A DNA stretch of 56,892 nt from Candidatus Colicola equi (GCA_018066175.1 JAGHRV010000032.1:1-56892); one strand, 5' to 3'. Counted from the stretch's first letter, positions 28,235 to 37,781 are shown. Notes: generated by a model from the sequence alone, not told the origin. Program-made: numbers and translations.

Positions 28235-29162
28235 AGAAATCTTTGCCGAAGAGATTCAAGAGTTTGAGCGTCTCAAAGAGACGATTGATGAACACTTCGA
28301 CCATGTCGTTGAAATCATTTACAACTGCAAGGGCAAGTTAGTAGTGATGGGTATTGGTAAAACCGGTATTATTGGTCATAAAATGGCCTCATCAATGGCT
28401 TCTACCGGCACCTCTGCTATTTTTGTCAATGCTGCCGAAGCCGTGCATGGCGATTTAGGCATGATCAATCGAAACGATGTGGTGATGCTCGTTAGTAATA
28501 GTGGCTCTACCAATGAGATATTGAATGTCATTGACCCCTTACGCAAAATAGGTTGCACGCTCATTGCAATGACCGGTGATAAACAGTCTCCTTTGGCCAA
28601 AGGATGCGATGAGGTCTTGTGGGCACATGTAGATAAAGAGGCCTGCCCATTAGGATTAGCGCCAACCACCAGTACAACTGCCGCTTTACTGATGAGTGAC
28701 GCGCTGATGGTTTGTTTGATGGAGAAACGGCATTTTAAGGCAGAGAACTTTGCCGTTTATCACCCCGGAGGCGCATTGGGACGTAAGTTATTAGGTCGCG
28801 TCAAGAACTGCATGACCACCAATGTACCTCGCGTACAAATAGATACACCACTACGGGAACTCGTCTGCGAGATGTCCGATAAGCATTTAGGCATTACAAT
28901 GGTGTATGATGGAGAGGTTTGTAAAGGTATCATAACGGATGGCGATTTGAGACGTGCTATCCAAAAATTCAATGACCTGCACGTCACCGCCAAAGATATC
29001 ATGACGCCTTCGTACAAGAAAATTAGCCAAAATGCTATGTTAACCGATGCTCTTGCCACAATGGACAAGTACAACATCACCACATTGGCCGTAACCGAAA
29101 AATCCACTACGGAAGCGATTATTGGCATCATTTCTATTCACCATATTATTGATTTTGCATAA
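28212..29162 (+). CDS. kdsD: Arabinose-5-phosphate isomerase, KdsD/KpsF family
   Basis: Interconverts ribulose 5-phosphate and arabinose 5-phosphate for Kdo synthesis. The 316-residue protein has an N-terminal SIS sugar-isomerase domain (GKLVVMGIGKTGIIGHKMAS, LVSNSGSTNEI, LGLAPTTSTTAALLMSDAL, YHPGGALGRKLL) followed by two CBS domains (about residues 200-315). The ATG at 28212 is preferred over a TTG 15 bases upstream. It overlaps kdsA by 23 bases. Confidence 0.93.
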   Translation: MIYSERAKEIFAEEIQEFERLKETIDEHFDHVVEIIYNCKGKLVVMGIGKTGIIGHKMASSMASTGTSAIFVNAAEAVHGDLGMINRNDVVMLVSNSGSTNEILNVIDPLRKIGCTLIAMTGDKQSPLAKGCDEVLWAHVDKEACPLGLAPTTSTTAALLMSDALMVCLMEKRHFKAENFAVYHPGGALGRKLLGRVKNCMTTNVPRVQIDTPLRELVCEMSDKHLGITMVYDGEVCKGIITDGDLRRAIQKFNDLHVTAKDIMTPSYKKISQNAMLTDALATMDKYNITTLAVTEKSTTEAIIGIISIHHIIDFA

Positions 29163-29172
29163 TTAAACCAAT

Positions 29173-30846
29173 ATGTTAGGCTCTATTCGCATTTATTGTA
29201 AAAACAACAAACAGTATTACGACATCCCTTGTGGTACATCCCTGCTGGAATTGTACCACCACATCGGGTTGGAACTGAAGTATCCCGTTGTTGCTGCACG
29301 CGTCAACTACAAGTTGCAAAACCTCAATTTCCTTATTTATAAACCCAAAGACATTGAGTTTTTGGATGCGTCCTCGTCCGGCGGAATGCGGTGCTATGTA
29401 CGTACCTTATCCATGATAATGGGATGTGCCGTAAAAGAACTGAATGAAGAGTACGATTTGCGTATTGAACATCCTATTTCCAAAGGTTATTTCTGCACGA
29501 TCCGCGACCATAAAGGAGATAAAGTCACTATTGACACCCTCTTTATTGAGGCCATAAAAGGACGTATGAAGCAGATTATTGCGGAAGATCGACCGATTAT
29601 CACGGAGGAAAAACAAACCAAAGAGGTTATTCGGCTCTTTAAGGAACGTCATGAAGGAGAGACTACATTGTTTGAGACGCTGGGTAATCCCTATTGCCGA
29701 TACTACCGTATGGGAGATTATATCGACTATTACACCGGTGCCTTGATGCCATCCACAGGATATGTTAACATCTTTGATTTAGAGCCTTATTACAACGATA
29801 TGCTGCTGCGCATACCCAGTCGCAAGAATCCCGTGGAATTAGAAGATCGTATTCCGCAAGACAAGATGTTCGGTATCTTTGCCGAATTTATGAAATGGAA
29901 TAAACTGCTGCATATTCACAATGTAGGCGAGTTCAATAAAGCCTGCAAAGACAATCGCTCGTTTGAGATGATTAAGGTGAGTGAGGCGCTGCACGAAAAG
30001 AAAGTGGCACAGATAGCAGACCAGATTGCATCTCGGGAGCATCGCCCCAGGTTTATCCTGATTTCCGGTCCCAGTTCATCCGGTAAGACGACGTTCTCCA
30101 TGCGTTTGCGTATCCAGTTGATGGTGAATGGTATACAGCCTGTACTGATTTCGATGGATAATTACTTCGTTAATCGTGAAGATACACCTAAGGACGAGAA
30201 TGGTGAATGGGACTTCGAGCACCTGCATGCTTTGGACTTAGGCCTGTTCCGTCAGCAAATGAGTGACTTATTGGCTGGCAAAGAGATTAGTCTACCTCAC
30301 TACAACTTTGAAACCGGTAAGCGCGAGTATCTCGGCAATACGATGCAGTTGCAACCGGATCAGATATGTATTCTTGAAGGACTGCATGCTTTGAATCCGG
30401 AGTTAACTAAAGACCTGCCAAGTGACGAGACATTCAAGATCTTTGTCAATGCATTAACCACCGTTAACTTAGATAATCATAACTGGATTCCCACAACGGA
30501 CGTGCGTTTGATTCGTCGTATCATACGTGACTATAAGTCCCGCGGTTATAACGCCTTAGAGACGATTGCCCGTTGCGAAAGTGTACGTCGCGGTGAGGAA
30601 AGATGGATATATCCGTATCAGGAAGAGGCCGATGTGATGTTCAACTCAGCGTTATTATTTGAATTAGCCGTATTGAAACGCCATGCTGAACCACTACTCG
30701 ATGCCGTGCCTAAATACGTGGATGAATACACCGATGCACATCGGTTATTAAAAGAATTAAGTTACTTCGAACCTGTTCCAGAGAAAGAGATTCCGCCAAC
30801 GTCCTTCCTGCGTGAGTTTGTTGGAGGTAGTTCGTTCAATTACTAA
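29173..30846 (+). CDS. TGS-domain / uridine-kinase-like nucleoside kinase
   Basis: The 557-residue protein begins with a TGS-like domain (about residues 1-60), continues with a threonyl-tRNA-synthetase editing-like segment, and ends with a uridine-kinase-like P-loop domain. Walker A is GPSSSGKTTFS near residue 297, followed by LISMDNYFVNREDTP, DFEHLHALDLGLF and ILEGLHALNP. The arrangement is common in Bacteroidota and Firmicutes and is usually annotated as a nucleoside kinase. It has all the expected motifs. It lies 10 nt after kdsD. Confidence 0.88.
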   Translation: MLGSIRIYCKNNKQYYDIPCGTSLLELYHHIGLELKYPVVAARVNYKLQNLNFLIYKPKDIEFLDASSSGGMRCYVRTLSMIMGCAVKELNEEYDLRIEHPISKGYFCTIRDHKGDKVTIDTLFIEAIKGRMKQIIAEDRPIITEEKQTKEVIRLFKERHEGETTLFETLGNPYCRYYRMGDYIDYYTGALMPSTGYVNIFDLEPYYNDMLLRIPSRKNPVELEDRIPQDKMFGIFAEFMKWNKLLHIHNVGEFNKACKDNRSFEMIKVSEALHEKKVAQIADQIASREHRPRFILISGPSSSGKTTFSMRLRIQLMVNGIQPVLISMDNYFVNREDTPKDENGEWDFEHLHALDLGLFRQQMSDLLAGKEISLPHYNFETGKREYLGNTMQLQPDQICILEGLHALNPELTKDLPSDETFKIFVNALTTVNLDNHNWIPTTDVRLIRRIIRDYKSRGYNALETIARCESVRRGEERWIYPYQEEADVMFNSALLFELAVLKRHAEPLLDAVPKYVDEYTDAHRLLKELSYFEPVPEKEIPPTSFLREFVGGSSFNY

Positions 30847-30847
30847 T

Positions 30848-31330
30848 ATGAAAAAAACACATCTAATCCTTCTTATCGTTAGTTTGGTGGTAGTCAGTAC
30901 GATTACAACCCTATGGACTGTTCGGGCGCAAGAAGTGGACAGTTTAGCGGTACCCACTACGCCCAATATCATGGCGGAGATGCCTAATGCAACCATTATC
31001 CAAGATTCCGCTATTACGCGACTCATGCACGATAAGATTCATGGTATCACCCATGGTAAGAAAGAGATGCCGGGATGGCGAGTACAGGTCTATTCGTCCA
31101 ATAAACAAATCATTGCCAAACAAGAAGCCGAGGCACTGAAGGCACAATTAGAGCCGGAATTAGAAGAACCTGTTTATATCCAGTCCGTACAACCAATGTG
31201 GAAAGTGCGTATTGGTAATTTCCTCTCGCAAGAAGAGGCACTCATGTATCGTGATTCATTGATTAAACGTTATCCGGAATTGCAGTCCGAGGCCTACCCA
31301 GTGCGCGACCAAATAGAGATTGAACAATGA
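30848..31330 (+). CDS. SPOR-domain protein
   Basis: The chosen start gives 160 residues. It begins with a hydrophobic signal or anchor ([20 protein letters not shown]) and ends with a SPOR-like domain of about 70 residues: [20 protein letters not shown], then [26 protein letters not shown] domains bind peptidoglycan without stem peptides, often at the division site. It overlaps folE by four bases and follows the nucleoside kinase by one base. Confidence 0.8.
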   Translation: MKKTHLILLIVSLVVVSTITTLWTVRAQEVDSLAVPTTPNIMAEMPNATIIQDSAITRLMHDKIHGITHGKKEMPGWRVQVYSSNKQIIAKQEAEALKAQLEPELEEPVYIQSVQPMWKVRIGNFLSQEEALMYRDSLIKRYPELQSEAYPVRDQIEIEQ

Positions 31331-31911
31331 ACCTGCAAGATTTTCAACCATCCGAGTCGTTGACGGCCGGCATTGCCGAACAGATGCGGCATATTCTACA
31401 ATTAACCGGTGAGGATATCCATCGGGACGGTTTACAACGCACTCCGGAGCGCATTGGCGAAGCCATGCAGTTCCTATTGAAAGGCTATAAAGAAGACCCA
31501 GATGCCATTCTGCAGTCCGCACTTTTTGAAGAGGATTACCGACAGATGGTGGTCGTGAAGGATATCGATTTTTATTCGTTATGCGAGCATCACATGCTTC
31601 CTTTCTTTGGCAAGGCGCACGTGGCTTATATCCCCAATGGCAAAGTAACCGGACTAAGTAAGATCGCTCGGGTAGTAGATGTGTTTGCAAGACGGCTACA
31701 GATACAAGAACGAATGACGACTCAGATTAAAGAGTGCATCCAACGTACCCTTAATCCGTTAGGAGTCATGGTAGTAATTGAAGCGGAACATCTATGCATG
31801 CAAATGCGGGGTGTACAGAAACAGCATAGCATCACTACCACTTCTGATTTCACAGGAGCGTTTAACCGTCAAGAGACGAGAGAAGAATTTCTGAGATTAA
31901 TCAAAGGATAA
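31327..31911 (+). CDS. folE: GTP cyclohydrolase I
   Basis: Converts GTP to dihydroneopterin triphosphate, the first step of tetrahydrofolate synthesis; folB at 7429 acts later in that pathway. The 194-residue protein has the zinc site and active-site segment [20 protein letters not shown] and [12 protein letters not shown], and the C-terminal [13 protein letters not shown] (with zinc-binding Cys). It ends two bases from the convergent stop of porZ, leaving no room for a terminator. Confidence 0.95.
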   Translation: MNLQDFQPSESLTAGIAEQMRHILQLTGEDIHRDGLQRTPERIGEAMQFLLKGYKEDPDAILQSALFEEDYRQMVVVKDIDFYSLCEHHMLPFFGKAHVAYIPNGKVTGLSKIARVVDVFARRLQIQERMTTQIKECIQRTLNPLGVMVVIEAEHLCMQMRGVQKQHSITTTSDFTGAFNRQETREEFLRLIKG

Positions 31912-31913
31912 CC

Positions 31914-34232
31914 TTAGTGCATCACTAAGATTTTCACAACCGCGTGTCCTCCACCCGGTTCGTTGCATAGTGCACTATAAACACCACTGGCTACACGACG
32001 ACCGTCGCCTGTCTTACCATCCCACACCGCTTGTCCTCCATAGGATCGTGTTTGGCAAACCAAGTTGCCGGCATTGTCGATGATATGTACGGCACTCTCA
32101 TCCATCAAACCCGTAATGGTAATCACACCCTCATAATCGGGCCTTACCGGATTAGGATAAGCATACGCGTTCGAATAACTATCTGAGGGCATGGATGCAT
32201 CACTCTGGTACACCATCAAACCGGCACCGGTGCCGATAAAGACTTGGCCCGTAATCGGCTCAATCGCCAAACTCAAGATTTCATTACTGGGCAAGGGTGA
32301 GTTCTCTTCCGTAAAATGCTCAATGGTCTCTAAACCATCTTCGGAGATAAGATACAAACCGGATGCTGCTGTTCCGAACCACTTACGATTGGCACCATCC
32401 ACAGCAATGGCATTGATTTTTTCCGTATTGAGCAGATAATCGGCTAAGTTAGTACCATCATTACGAGGAATCTTAATGCGTTCGCATGCATTGGACTTTT
32501 GAAAATCCACCTTGGCAGGAATAGTGATTAAGCCATTTTCCAAACTAACCCATAGTGTGCCGTCCTTGTCCTGCGCCACAGCATAGATAGCGGTTGGCAT
32601 AACGGTATTGCCGTCTTGATCCACAAATGTGCCGTGAAAAACAGTCTTGTCATCACTGCGTCGATGTGGCGTACCACGATCGTCCAGCAGGAACAACCCT
32701 ACCGGGGAACGCAAGCTCGGAATCCATTTCCAATTGGACTGACGATTATCCATAAACATCTCACCCGAAGTATTAATAACCATCACACCTTCCGTGGTGG
32801 ATAAAGCCAACGTATCCCATTTAGCACGAGGAAGATGATGGGAGGCTACTATTTGTTCCGGGGATGCCACATGAATATTATTAGATACCTCGGTATTGAT
32901 AAGCCACAAGTTATTTTGGTCATCAAACATAGCTGCGTCGGTGCGCACATACGCGTTTGCATAGGGACCCGGTGCAGCGGACTGCAACGGACTATTAGTA
33001 TAGGTGTAGTAATGACGTACCTCCGTGCCTTGCATCTCTAAGAGTCCTCGTCCATAACTGGTCACAAAATAATGCTCAGGATCTTGGGGATCTACGGCTA
33101 CATTCATTAAGTCAAGTATGGCATCTCCCGCTTTTTGGACAAGAGTAGCATAAGGTATATTAGTCCATTCATCGGCTATTATATCATAAATCATGATATT
33201 GCCCAGACGATTATTCTGAGTTGCCCATCTTCCTCCCGGCACAACATAGAGTTTTTGATTGGCTACCTTGAGTCTATAGGGTATATTCTCCAATGGTCCA
33301 TTCACCGCAAAGATCTGCGACTCGCCGTTCGATACGCGAACTGCACCAAATGCACCCATGGCGAGCCAGGCGTCACGACCATGATTTTGTACATCATATA
33401 CCCTGTACAAGGAGTGCGTATAGGCGATGCCTTGATTGGTTAAGGCTAAATAACCCTGAGTTAATAATGGAATATACAGCCCATCCGTGCCCGGTATAAT
33501 AGTCGAGCAAGCCTCCTCACGTACCGTCTGCCATTGACCCGCAACACGTTTAGACAAGAGATCGTTCTTCAGCACATACACCGAATCATCATACACGCCC
33601 ATACCGGAATAGGTGATATCAGCAGTCGCTACCTCGCGCTTCCAATACGAGAAGTCCATCGGATTATCCTGACGGGAAATGGAATAGATAGTGTGTTCGC
33701 CGTAGGCAAAGATGGAGTCTTTGGTCAGCGCACAACCTAATATATTCACCTCGCTACCATTCTCGCCGATGTAATACGTATCTACTACCTGACGTTTAGC
33801 GGTATTGAGCACCAATAAACCAAAGGGCATAGATACATATGCCAACGAATCCACCATGAGGATGGCGTTGGCTTTCTTGCTCACCGTCATGTCTTTTTGA
33901 CTGATATCCATCATCGAAATGATGTCGCCATTGTCGTATAGGAAATCAATTAGACCATTCTCGTACATAATGACTAAGCAATGGTCATGATTAGAATAGG
34001 CTATCTGTGCAATGGATGCACCATGTAATCCGTCTTGTTTGCTATAAGTGATGGTCTCTTCCGTAGTTAGATCCACTGCATATAAAGCAGCTCCGGCCTG
34101 CACATACACCATCTTAGGAGTTACCTCTACATTGGTAGCATTGCCGTATGCTAACAACGAACGCCAACTATACATCTGCGCGTTGCATACATAGCATATA
34201 AAGAGGAGTAATATGCACAGACTCTTTCTCAT
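31914..34232 (-). CDS. porZ: Type IX secretion system protein PorZ
   Basis: The 772-residue protein has a signal peptide (MRKSLCILLLFICYVCNAQ), then the PorZ N-terminal segment SWRSLLAYGNATNVEVTPKM, followed by two beta-propeller-like regions with two-component-regulator-propeller blades (for example DKDGTLWVSLENGLITIP and NRKWFGTAASGLYLIS). It ends in a C-terminal domain, AYAYPNPVRPDYEGVITI, of the type IX sorting type. PorZ is part of the cell-surface attachment complex that ligates A-LPS to cargo. Length is close to the known PorZ. It is the last gene of the operon that includes greA. Confidence 0.87.
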   Translation of the reverse strand: MRKSLCILLLFICYVCNAQMYSWRSLLAYGNATNVEVTPKMVYVQAGAALYAVDLTTEETITYSKQDGLHGASIAQIAYSNHDHCLVIMYENGLIDFLYDNGDIISMMDISQKDMTVSKKANAILMVDSLAYVSMPFGLLVLNTAKRQVVDTYYIGENGSEVNILGCALTKDSIFAYGEHTIYSISRQDNPMDFSYWKREVATADITYSGMGVYDDSVYVLKNDLLSKRVAGQWQTVREEACSTIIPGTDGLYIPLLTQGYLALTNQGIAYTHSLYRVYDVQNHGRDAWLAMGAFGAVRVSNGESQIFAVNGPLENIPYRLKVANQKLYVVPGGRWATQNNRLGNIMIYDIIADEWTNIPYATLVQKAGDAILDLMNVAVDPQDPEHYFVTSYGRGLLEMQGTEVRHYYTYTNSPLQSAAPGPYANAYVRTDAAMFDDQNNLWLINTEVSNNIHVASPEQIVASHHLPRAKWDTLALSTTEGVMVINTSGEMFMDNRQSNWKWIPSLRSPVGLFLLDDRGTPHRRSDDKTVFHGTFVDQDGNTVMPTAIYAVAQDKDGTLWVSLENGLITIPAKVDFQKSNACERIKIPRNDGTNLADYLLNTEKINAIAVDGANRKWFGTAASGLYLISEDGLETIEHFTEENSPLPSNEILSLAIEPITGQVFIGTGAGLMVYQSDASMPSDSYSNAYAYPNPVRPDYEGVITITGLMDESAVHIIDNAGNLVCQTRSYGGQAVWDGKTGDGRRVASGVYSALCNEPGGGHAVVKILVMH

Positions 34233-34801
34233 CAGATCAGTATTTGTTTTAGGGCCTCCATAGCGCGAGCGCGGTGACTGATGGTATTCTTGACTTCAGC
34301 CGGCAGTTCGGCAAAGGTCTTGTCATAGCCTTCGGGCATGAAAATAGGGTCATAACCAAAACCGCTATTGCCGCGTTCCTCTGTAGCGATCTGACCTTTC
34401 ACTTCGCCATAAACCTGCTGAACTTGTCCGCCACGGATAAGTGTAACTACCGTCCTAAACCGAGCAGCACGATTGGTGATACCTTGTAATAAGGTTAATG
34501 CCTTATGGCGATTGGCAGCATCGTTATGTGCCTCACCGGCCCAACGCGCCGTATAAACACCCGGTGCATTGTTAAGCGCAGCAATCTCCAAACCCGTATC
34601 GTCCGCAAAACAATCTACGTGGTACTTATTCCATATATACTCGGCCTTGATACGCGAATTGGCCTCTAACGTAGTACCATTTTCCTCAATATCTTCCGTG
34701 CATCCTAATTCGGCAAGGGAGATAATCTGAAAACTCGAAGGAAGTATTTTGCGTACTTCCTCCAATTTATGTGCATTATTCGTTGCAAAGACGAGTTTCA
34801 T
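34232..34801 (-). CDS. rdgB: XTP/dITP diphosphatase
   Basis: Removes non-canonical purine nucleotides such as dITP and XTP from the pool. The 189-residue protein has the family N-terminus KLVFATNNAHKLEEV, the catalytic FADDTGLEI segment, APGVYTARWAG, and near the end SGFGYDPIF with the late SHRARAM. It overlaps aspA by four bases and porZ by one. Confidence 0.94.
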   Translation of the reverse strand: MKLVFATNNAHKLEEVRKILPSSFQIISLAELGCTEDIEENGTTLEANSRIKAEYIWNKYHVDCFADDTGLEIAALNNAPGVYTARWAGEAHNDAANRHKALTLLQGITNRAARFRTVVTLIRGGQVQQVYGEVKGQIATEERGNSGFGYDPIFMPEGYDKTFAELPAEVKNTISHRARAMEALKQILI

Positions 34802-36219
34802 CGACGTGGTTGAATATCAAGTTTAACGGGACGAATCATATTCTCCGGAGCCAAGATAGTGTCTAACTCTTCTTTGGTCAAAACACCGTGCTCCAGCACC
34901 AACTCATACACTCCTTTGCCGGTGGCAAGAGCCTCTTTGGCTATCTTGGTGGAGTTCTTATAACCAATGATAGGATTGAGGGCGGTCACTATTCCTATAC
35001 TACCTTTGATGTAGTCTTCGCATCGTTTAGCATCTACTTGGATATCATTGATGCAGAACTCGCGCAGCACATCAAATCCGTTCATCAGTATCTCGCAACT
35101 CTCAAAGCAGCATTGAGCCATCGTGGGCTCCATGGCATTCAATTCCATTTGGGCAGCCTCGTTGCACATGGCCACGCATAGGTCGTTACCAATCACTTTA
35201 TAACTGATTTGGTTCATGACCTCAGGGATGACAGGATTAACCTTACCCGGCATGATGGAACTGCCCGGCTGACGTGCCGGCAGGTCTAATTCATGCAGAC
35301 CGCATTTGGGTCCCGAACCTAATAGACGCAGGTCATTGCATATCTTATTCATCTTAGTGGCGATACGGCGTAATACGGACGAATAGCCTACCATGCAACT
35401 GGTGTCAGAGGTAGCCGCTACCAGGTCGTCGGCTTTGCGGATAGCCCAACCGGTGATCTGTGCCATGTACTTAGTACATAACTCAGCATAACCGGGTTGC
35501 GCACAGATGCCTGTACCAATAGCAGTTGCTCCCATGTTGATAGTCAGGAACTCGTCGGCAGCATCGGTCAGGTGCTTAACCTCGTCGCGCAGGATAGAGG
35601 CAAACGCCCCAAAGGTCTGTCCCACGGTCATGGGCACGGCATCCTCTAATTGGGTGCGACCCATCTTGAGCACGTTCTTGAACTCTTCCGCCTTAATCTC
35701 AAACGCCTGAATCAGTTGCTCGTAGTGCTTAACCAACTCCATGTTGGTGGCATATAAACCCATATGAATAGCCGTTGGATAGGCATCGTTGGTGGATTGG
35801 GAGCAGTTAACATGATCGTTAGGCGAGCAGAACTGATACTCGCCGGCTTGATGACCCATGATCTGTAAGGCACGGTTAGCAATCACCTCGTTGGCATTCA
35901 TGTTAGTGGTAGTACCGGCTCCGCCTTGAATCATATCTACGGGGAACTGATCATGCCATTGACCATCCAGTATCTCACGGCAGGCTTGTTCAATGGCCTT
36001 GAACTGCTCATCGGTGAGCAAGTGCTGGTCGTGATTGGCCATGGCTGCACCTAATTTAGTGTAGGCTAAACCGTTGATGAACAAAGGATAGTCCTTGAGT
36101 TTGAACTTAGAGATAGGAAAGTTCTCCATTCCGCGCAAGGTCTGTACTCCATACAGGGCTTCTGCCGGAATCTGTTTCTCACCTAATAAATCGCTTTCAA
36201 TACGTGTTTTCATAATCAT
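34798..36219 (-). CDS. aspA: Aspartate ammonia-lyase
   Basis: Interconverts aspartate and fumarate plus ammonia. The 473-residue protein belongs to the fumarase/aspartase superfamily, with GGAGTTTNMNANEV, SQSTNDAYPTA and the signature GSSIMPGKVNPVIPE near residue 320. The N-terminal RIESDLLGEKQIPAEALYG is typical of aspartase. A second in-frame ATG six bases inside (36213) is equally possible. A heptamer repeat overlaps its start and the end of the HIT gene. Confidence 0.93.
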   Translation of the reverse strand: MIMKTRIESDLLGEKQIPAEALYGVQTLRGMENFPISKFKLKDYPLFINGLAYTKLGAAMANHDQHLLTDEQFKAIEQACREILDGQWHDQFPVDMIQGGAGTTTNMNANEVIANRALQIMGHQAGEYQFCSPNDHVNCSQSTNDAYPTAIHMGLYATNMELVKHYEQLIQAFEIKAEEFKNVLKMGRTQLEDAVPMTVGQTFGAFASILRDEVKHLTDAADEFLTINMGATAIGTGICAQPGYAELCTKYMAQITGWAIRKADDLVAATSDTSCMVGYSSVLRRIATKMNKICNDLRLLGSGPKCGLHELDLPARQPGSSIMPGKVNPVIPEVMNQISYKVIGNDLCVAMCNEAAQMELNAMEPTMAQCCFESCEILMNGFDVLREFCINDIQVDAKRCEDYIKGSIGIVTALNPIIGYKNSTKIAKEALATGKGVYELVLEHGVLTKEELDTILAPENMIRPVKLDIQPRR

Positions 36220-36244
36220 TTCTCATTTCTCAATTCTCCATTCC
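36217..36244. repeat. Four-unit degenerate heptamer repeat at a gene junction
   Basis: Units are CATTTCT, CATTTCT, CAATTCT and CCATTCC on the plus strand. It covers the last codons of the HIT-protein gene (encoding EGMEN and the stop) and reaches the start codon of aspA. Confidence 0.6.
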
Positions 36245-36643
36245 CTCGATGACTTCTGCTATCGAGTTAGCAATAGTGCACATCTCGTCGCTACTCAACG
36301 ACAGTTTAGGGTTGGTGAACACCATATCTTTCTCTTTATCCAATGGCACGAGATGCACGTGCACGTGGTTAACCTCCATTCCTAATACCGCTACGCCTAC
36401 GCGCTTGCAGTTGGTGGCTTTCTTGATACCGGCTGCCACTTTCTTGCAGAACAGCATCAGTCCGGATAAGGTCGTATCGTCCATATCAAAGATATAATCC
36501 GCCTCCGGTTCGGGCAACTTAGGCACCACTAACGTGTGACCTTTCTTGAGCGGATTGATATCCAGAAAGGCATAGTAGTTCGCATCCTCTGCCACTTTAT
36601 AACTGGGGATCTCACCCTTGATGATTCGTGTAAATAAGGTCAT
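36230..36643 (-). CDS. HIT-family protein
   Basis: The 137-residue protein carries the histidine-triad motif HVHVHLVP near residue 97 and the family N-terminus TLFTRIIKGEIPSYKVAED. HIT proteins hydrolyse nucleotide phosphoramidates or related nucleotides. It sits 18 nt downstream of greA and 10 nt upstream of aspA, so it is likely in the same operon. Its last residues (GMEN) come from a heptamer repeat. Confidence 0.9.
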   Translation of the reverse strand: MTLFTRIIKGEIPSYKVAEDANYYAFLDINPLKKGHTLVVPKLPEPEADYIFDMDDTTLSGLMLFCKKVAAGIKKATNCKRVGVAVLGMEVNHVHVHLVPLDKEKDMVFTNPKLSLSSDEMCTIANSIAEVIEGMEN

Positions 36644-36661
36644 AACGACAAGGATTAACGA

Positions 36662-37132
36662 TTATAGACTAATCTCCAATACTTCAAATTCCAGCACGCC
36701 GGCAGGCACTTTCACTTGGGCTACCTCACCTACTTTCTTGCCTAATAAACCCTTCGCGATAGGTGTCGTCACAGCTATTTTGCCTTCTAATATATTGGCT
36801 TCACCTTCGGTAACCAGTTGGTATGTTTTTTCCTGACCGTTACTGCGGTTCTTAACGCGCACTTTAGTTAGGATTTGCACCTCATCGGTCTTAATCGAAC
36901 TCTCGTCAATGATGCGTGCTTCCACGATTTTACTTTTCAGCAAAGCAATCTTGCTCTCCAAATGTCCCTGCTCTTCTTTAGCAGCGTCATACTCGGCATT
37001 CTCGCTCAAGTCTCCTTTGTCACGCGCCTCAGCAATCGCTGCAATCACGCGAGGACGCTCCGTTCCTTCCAGGAACTGTAATTCGTCTTTTAATTTTTGC
37101 AGACCTTCTGCAGTCATATACGTTGTTGCCAT
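36662..37132 (-). CDS. greA: Transcription elongation factor GreA
   Basis: GreA rescues stalled RNA polymerase by stimulating transcript cleavage. The 156-residue protein has the N-terminal coiled-coil (LQKLKDELQFLEGTERPRVI, EARDKGDLSENAEYDAAKEE with the acidic tip residues) and the C-terminal FKBP-like domain (ITTPIAKGLLGKKVGE-like sequence). Length is normal. It lies 11 nt downstream of the small hypothetical gene. Confidence 0.95.
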   Translation of the reverse strand: MATTYMTAEGLQKLKDELQFLEGTERPRVIAAIAEARDKGDLSENAEYDAAKEEQGHLESKIALLKSKIVEARIIDESSIKTDEVQILTKVRVKNRSNGQEKTYQLVTEGEANILEGKIAVTTPIAKGLLGKKVGEVAQVKVPAGVLEFEVLEISL

Positions 37133-37143
37133 ATATAATGAAT

Positions 37144-37347
37144 TTAATATTTACGTTTAAAAACTTCCGATGCTATAAAAGCACGACGAACTTCGTTCTC
37201 GTCCTGCCAATTGGGCACCACTGATTCAGCAGCGTCCTCGTCCATGTTAGTTATCTCGGACTGAGGTTGTTGCACGATAACCTCCTGCGGCTTTACACGC
37301 TGGTCAACCGCCTTGGATGAATCTGAATTTTTCTTCTTTTTACTCAT
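37144..37347 (-). CDS. Small hypothetical protein
   Basis: The product has 67 residues from the ATG at 37347: MSKKKKNSDSSKAVDQRVKP, then a Gln/Glu-rich middle and a C-terminal helix ending RRAFIASEVFKRKY. It has no signal or membrane segment. A start 13 codons further upstream would place the frame into a hairpin-bearing leader and is less likely. It is the first gene after the promoter at 37459-37489 and precedes greA by 11 nt. Function is unknown. Confidence 0.6.
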   Translation of the reverse strand: MSKKKKNSDSSKAVDQRVKPQEVIVQQPQSEITNMDEDAAESVVPNWQDENEVRRAFIASEVFKRKY

Positions 37348-37383
37348 ATAACGAAAAAAAACCATAGCCGAGGTTATTGAAAA

Positions 37384-37411
37384 CATCAGGAAACTTCACA
37401 GCCTCCTGATG
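37384..37411 (-). other. 8-bp hairpin in the leader of the greA operon
   Basis: CATCAGGA and TCCTGATG pair perfectly across a 12-nt loop. It lies in the leader of about 110 nt between the promoter at 37459-37489 and the start of the small hypothetical gene. No U-tract follows, so it is more likely to be a control or stability element than a terminator. Confidence 0.4.
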
Positions 37412-37458
37412 CCATTAAACCTAAACCTTAACTATGAAAATTTATTTGTTTTCGACTG

Positions 37459-37489
37459 CAAAGGTACAACTTTTTTTTGATATAGCAAA
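37459..37489 (-). promoter_or_regulatory. Promoter of the small-gene/greA/HIT/aspA/rdgB/porZ operon
   Basis: TTTG (37489-37486), 19 nt, TACCTTTG (37466-37459) on the minus strand. This is the only clear promoter upstream of the six tightly packed minus-strand genes that run to 31914. Confidence 0.75.
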
Positions 37490-37531
37490 ATTTTAGAGTA
37501 AAAAAATCACTTTTTTCGCCATATTTGCCAA

Positions 37532-37760
37532 AAAAAAATGGCAACTTCGGTCAGAAATTGCCATTTTTAATTTATACAGGACTCTATGAGTCCCCCGATG
37601 AGATGGAACATCGAAGACGTTTCGTTTTTAGTTGTCGTTGTCGTTTTCGTTGTGGTTAGAAAAACTCCTCTTCACCTGCCACAATACTAACCAAATTCCT
37701 ATTTTACCTCAACGGGATATACCTGCATATCGTCCAAATTTCATAATAATTAGTTTTTTT
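37532..37760 (-). ncRNA. Candidate structured ncRNA ending in an intrinsic terminator
   Basis: The gap between the greA-operon promoter and tRNA-Pro ends, on the minus strand, in a strong terminator (37534-37568). Upstream of it the minus strand holds several stems: GGACTC/GAGTCC around 37576-37590, CGATG/CATC around 37598-37612, and GGTTAG pairing with CTAACC (about 37655-37695). A weak promoter-like pair (TTTG near 37793, then TTTTTTTG near 37771, one mismatch from the -7 consensus) points the right way. A long open frame is absent. A terminator that ends nothing else is the chief argument. I cannot match it to a known family; 6S-like RNA is one guess. Confidence 0.35.
37534..37568 (-). terminator. 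Intrinsic terminator
   Basis: AAAAATGGCAA and TTGCCATTTTT pair over 11 bp around a 13-nt loop. On the minus strand the stem runs into at least eight T; on the plus strand only five T follow, so minus is the preferred direction. Confidence 0.75.
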
Positions 37761-37781
37761 TATCAAAAAAATCGTTTTTTA

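Noticed and set aside
37700..37720. A 12-mer (CGGGATATACCT) shared between the candidate ncRNA and 55710-55721
   Set aside because: Many 12-mer matches are expected by chance in 57 kb; no shared structure seen around it.
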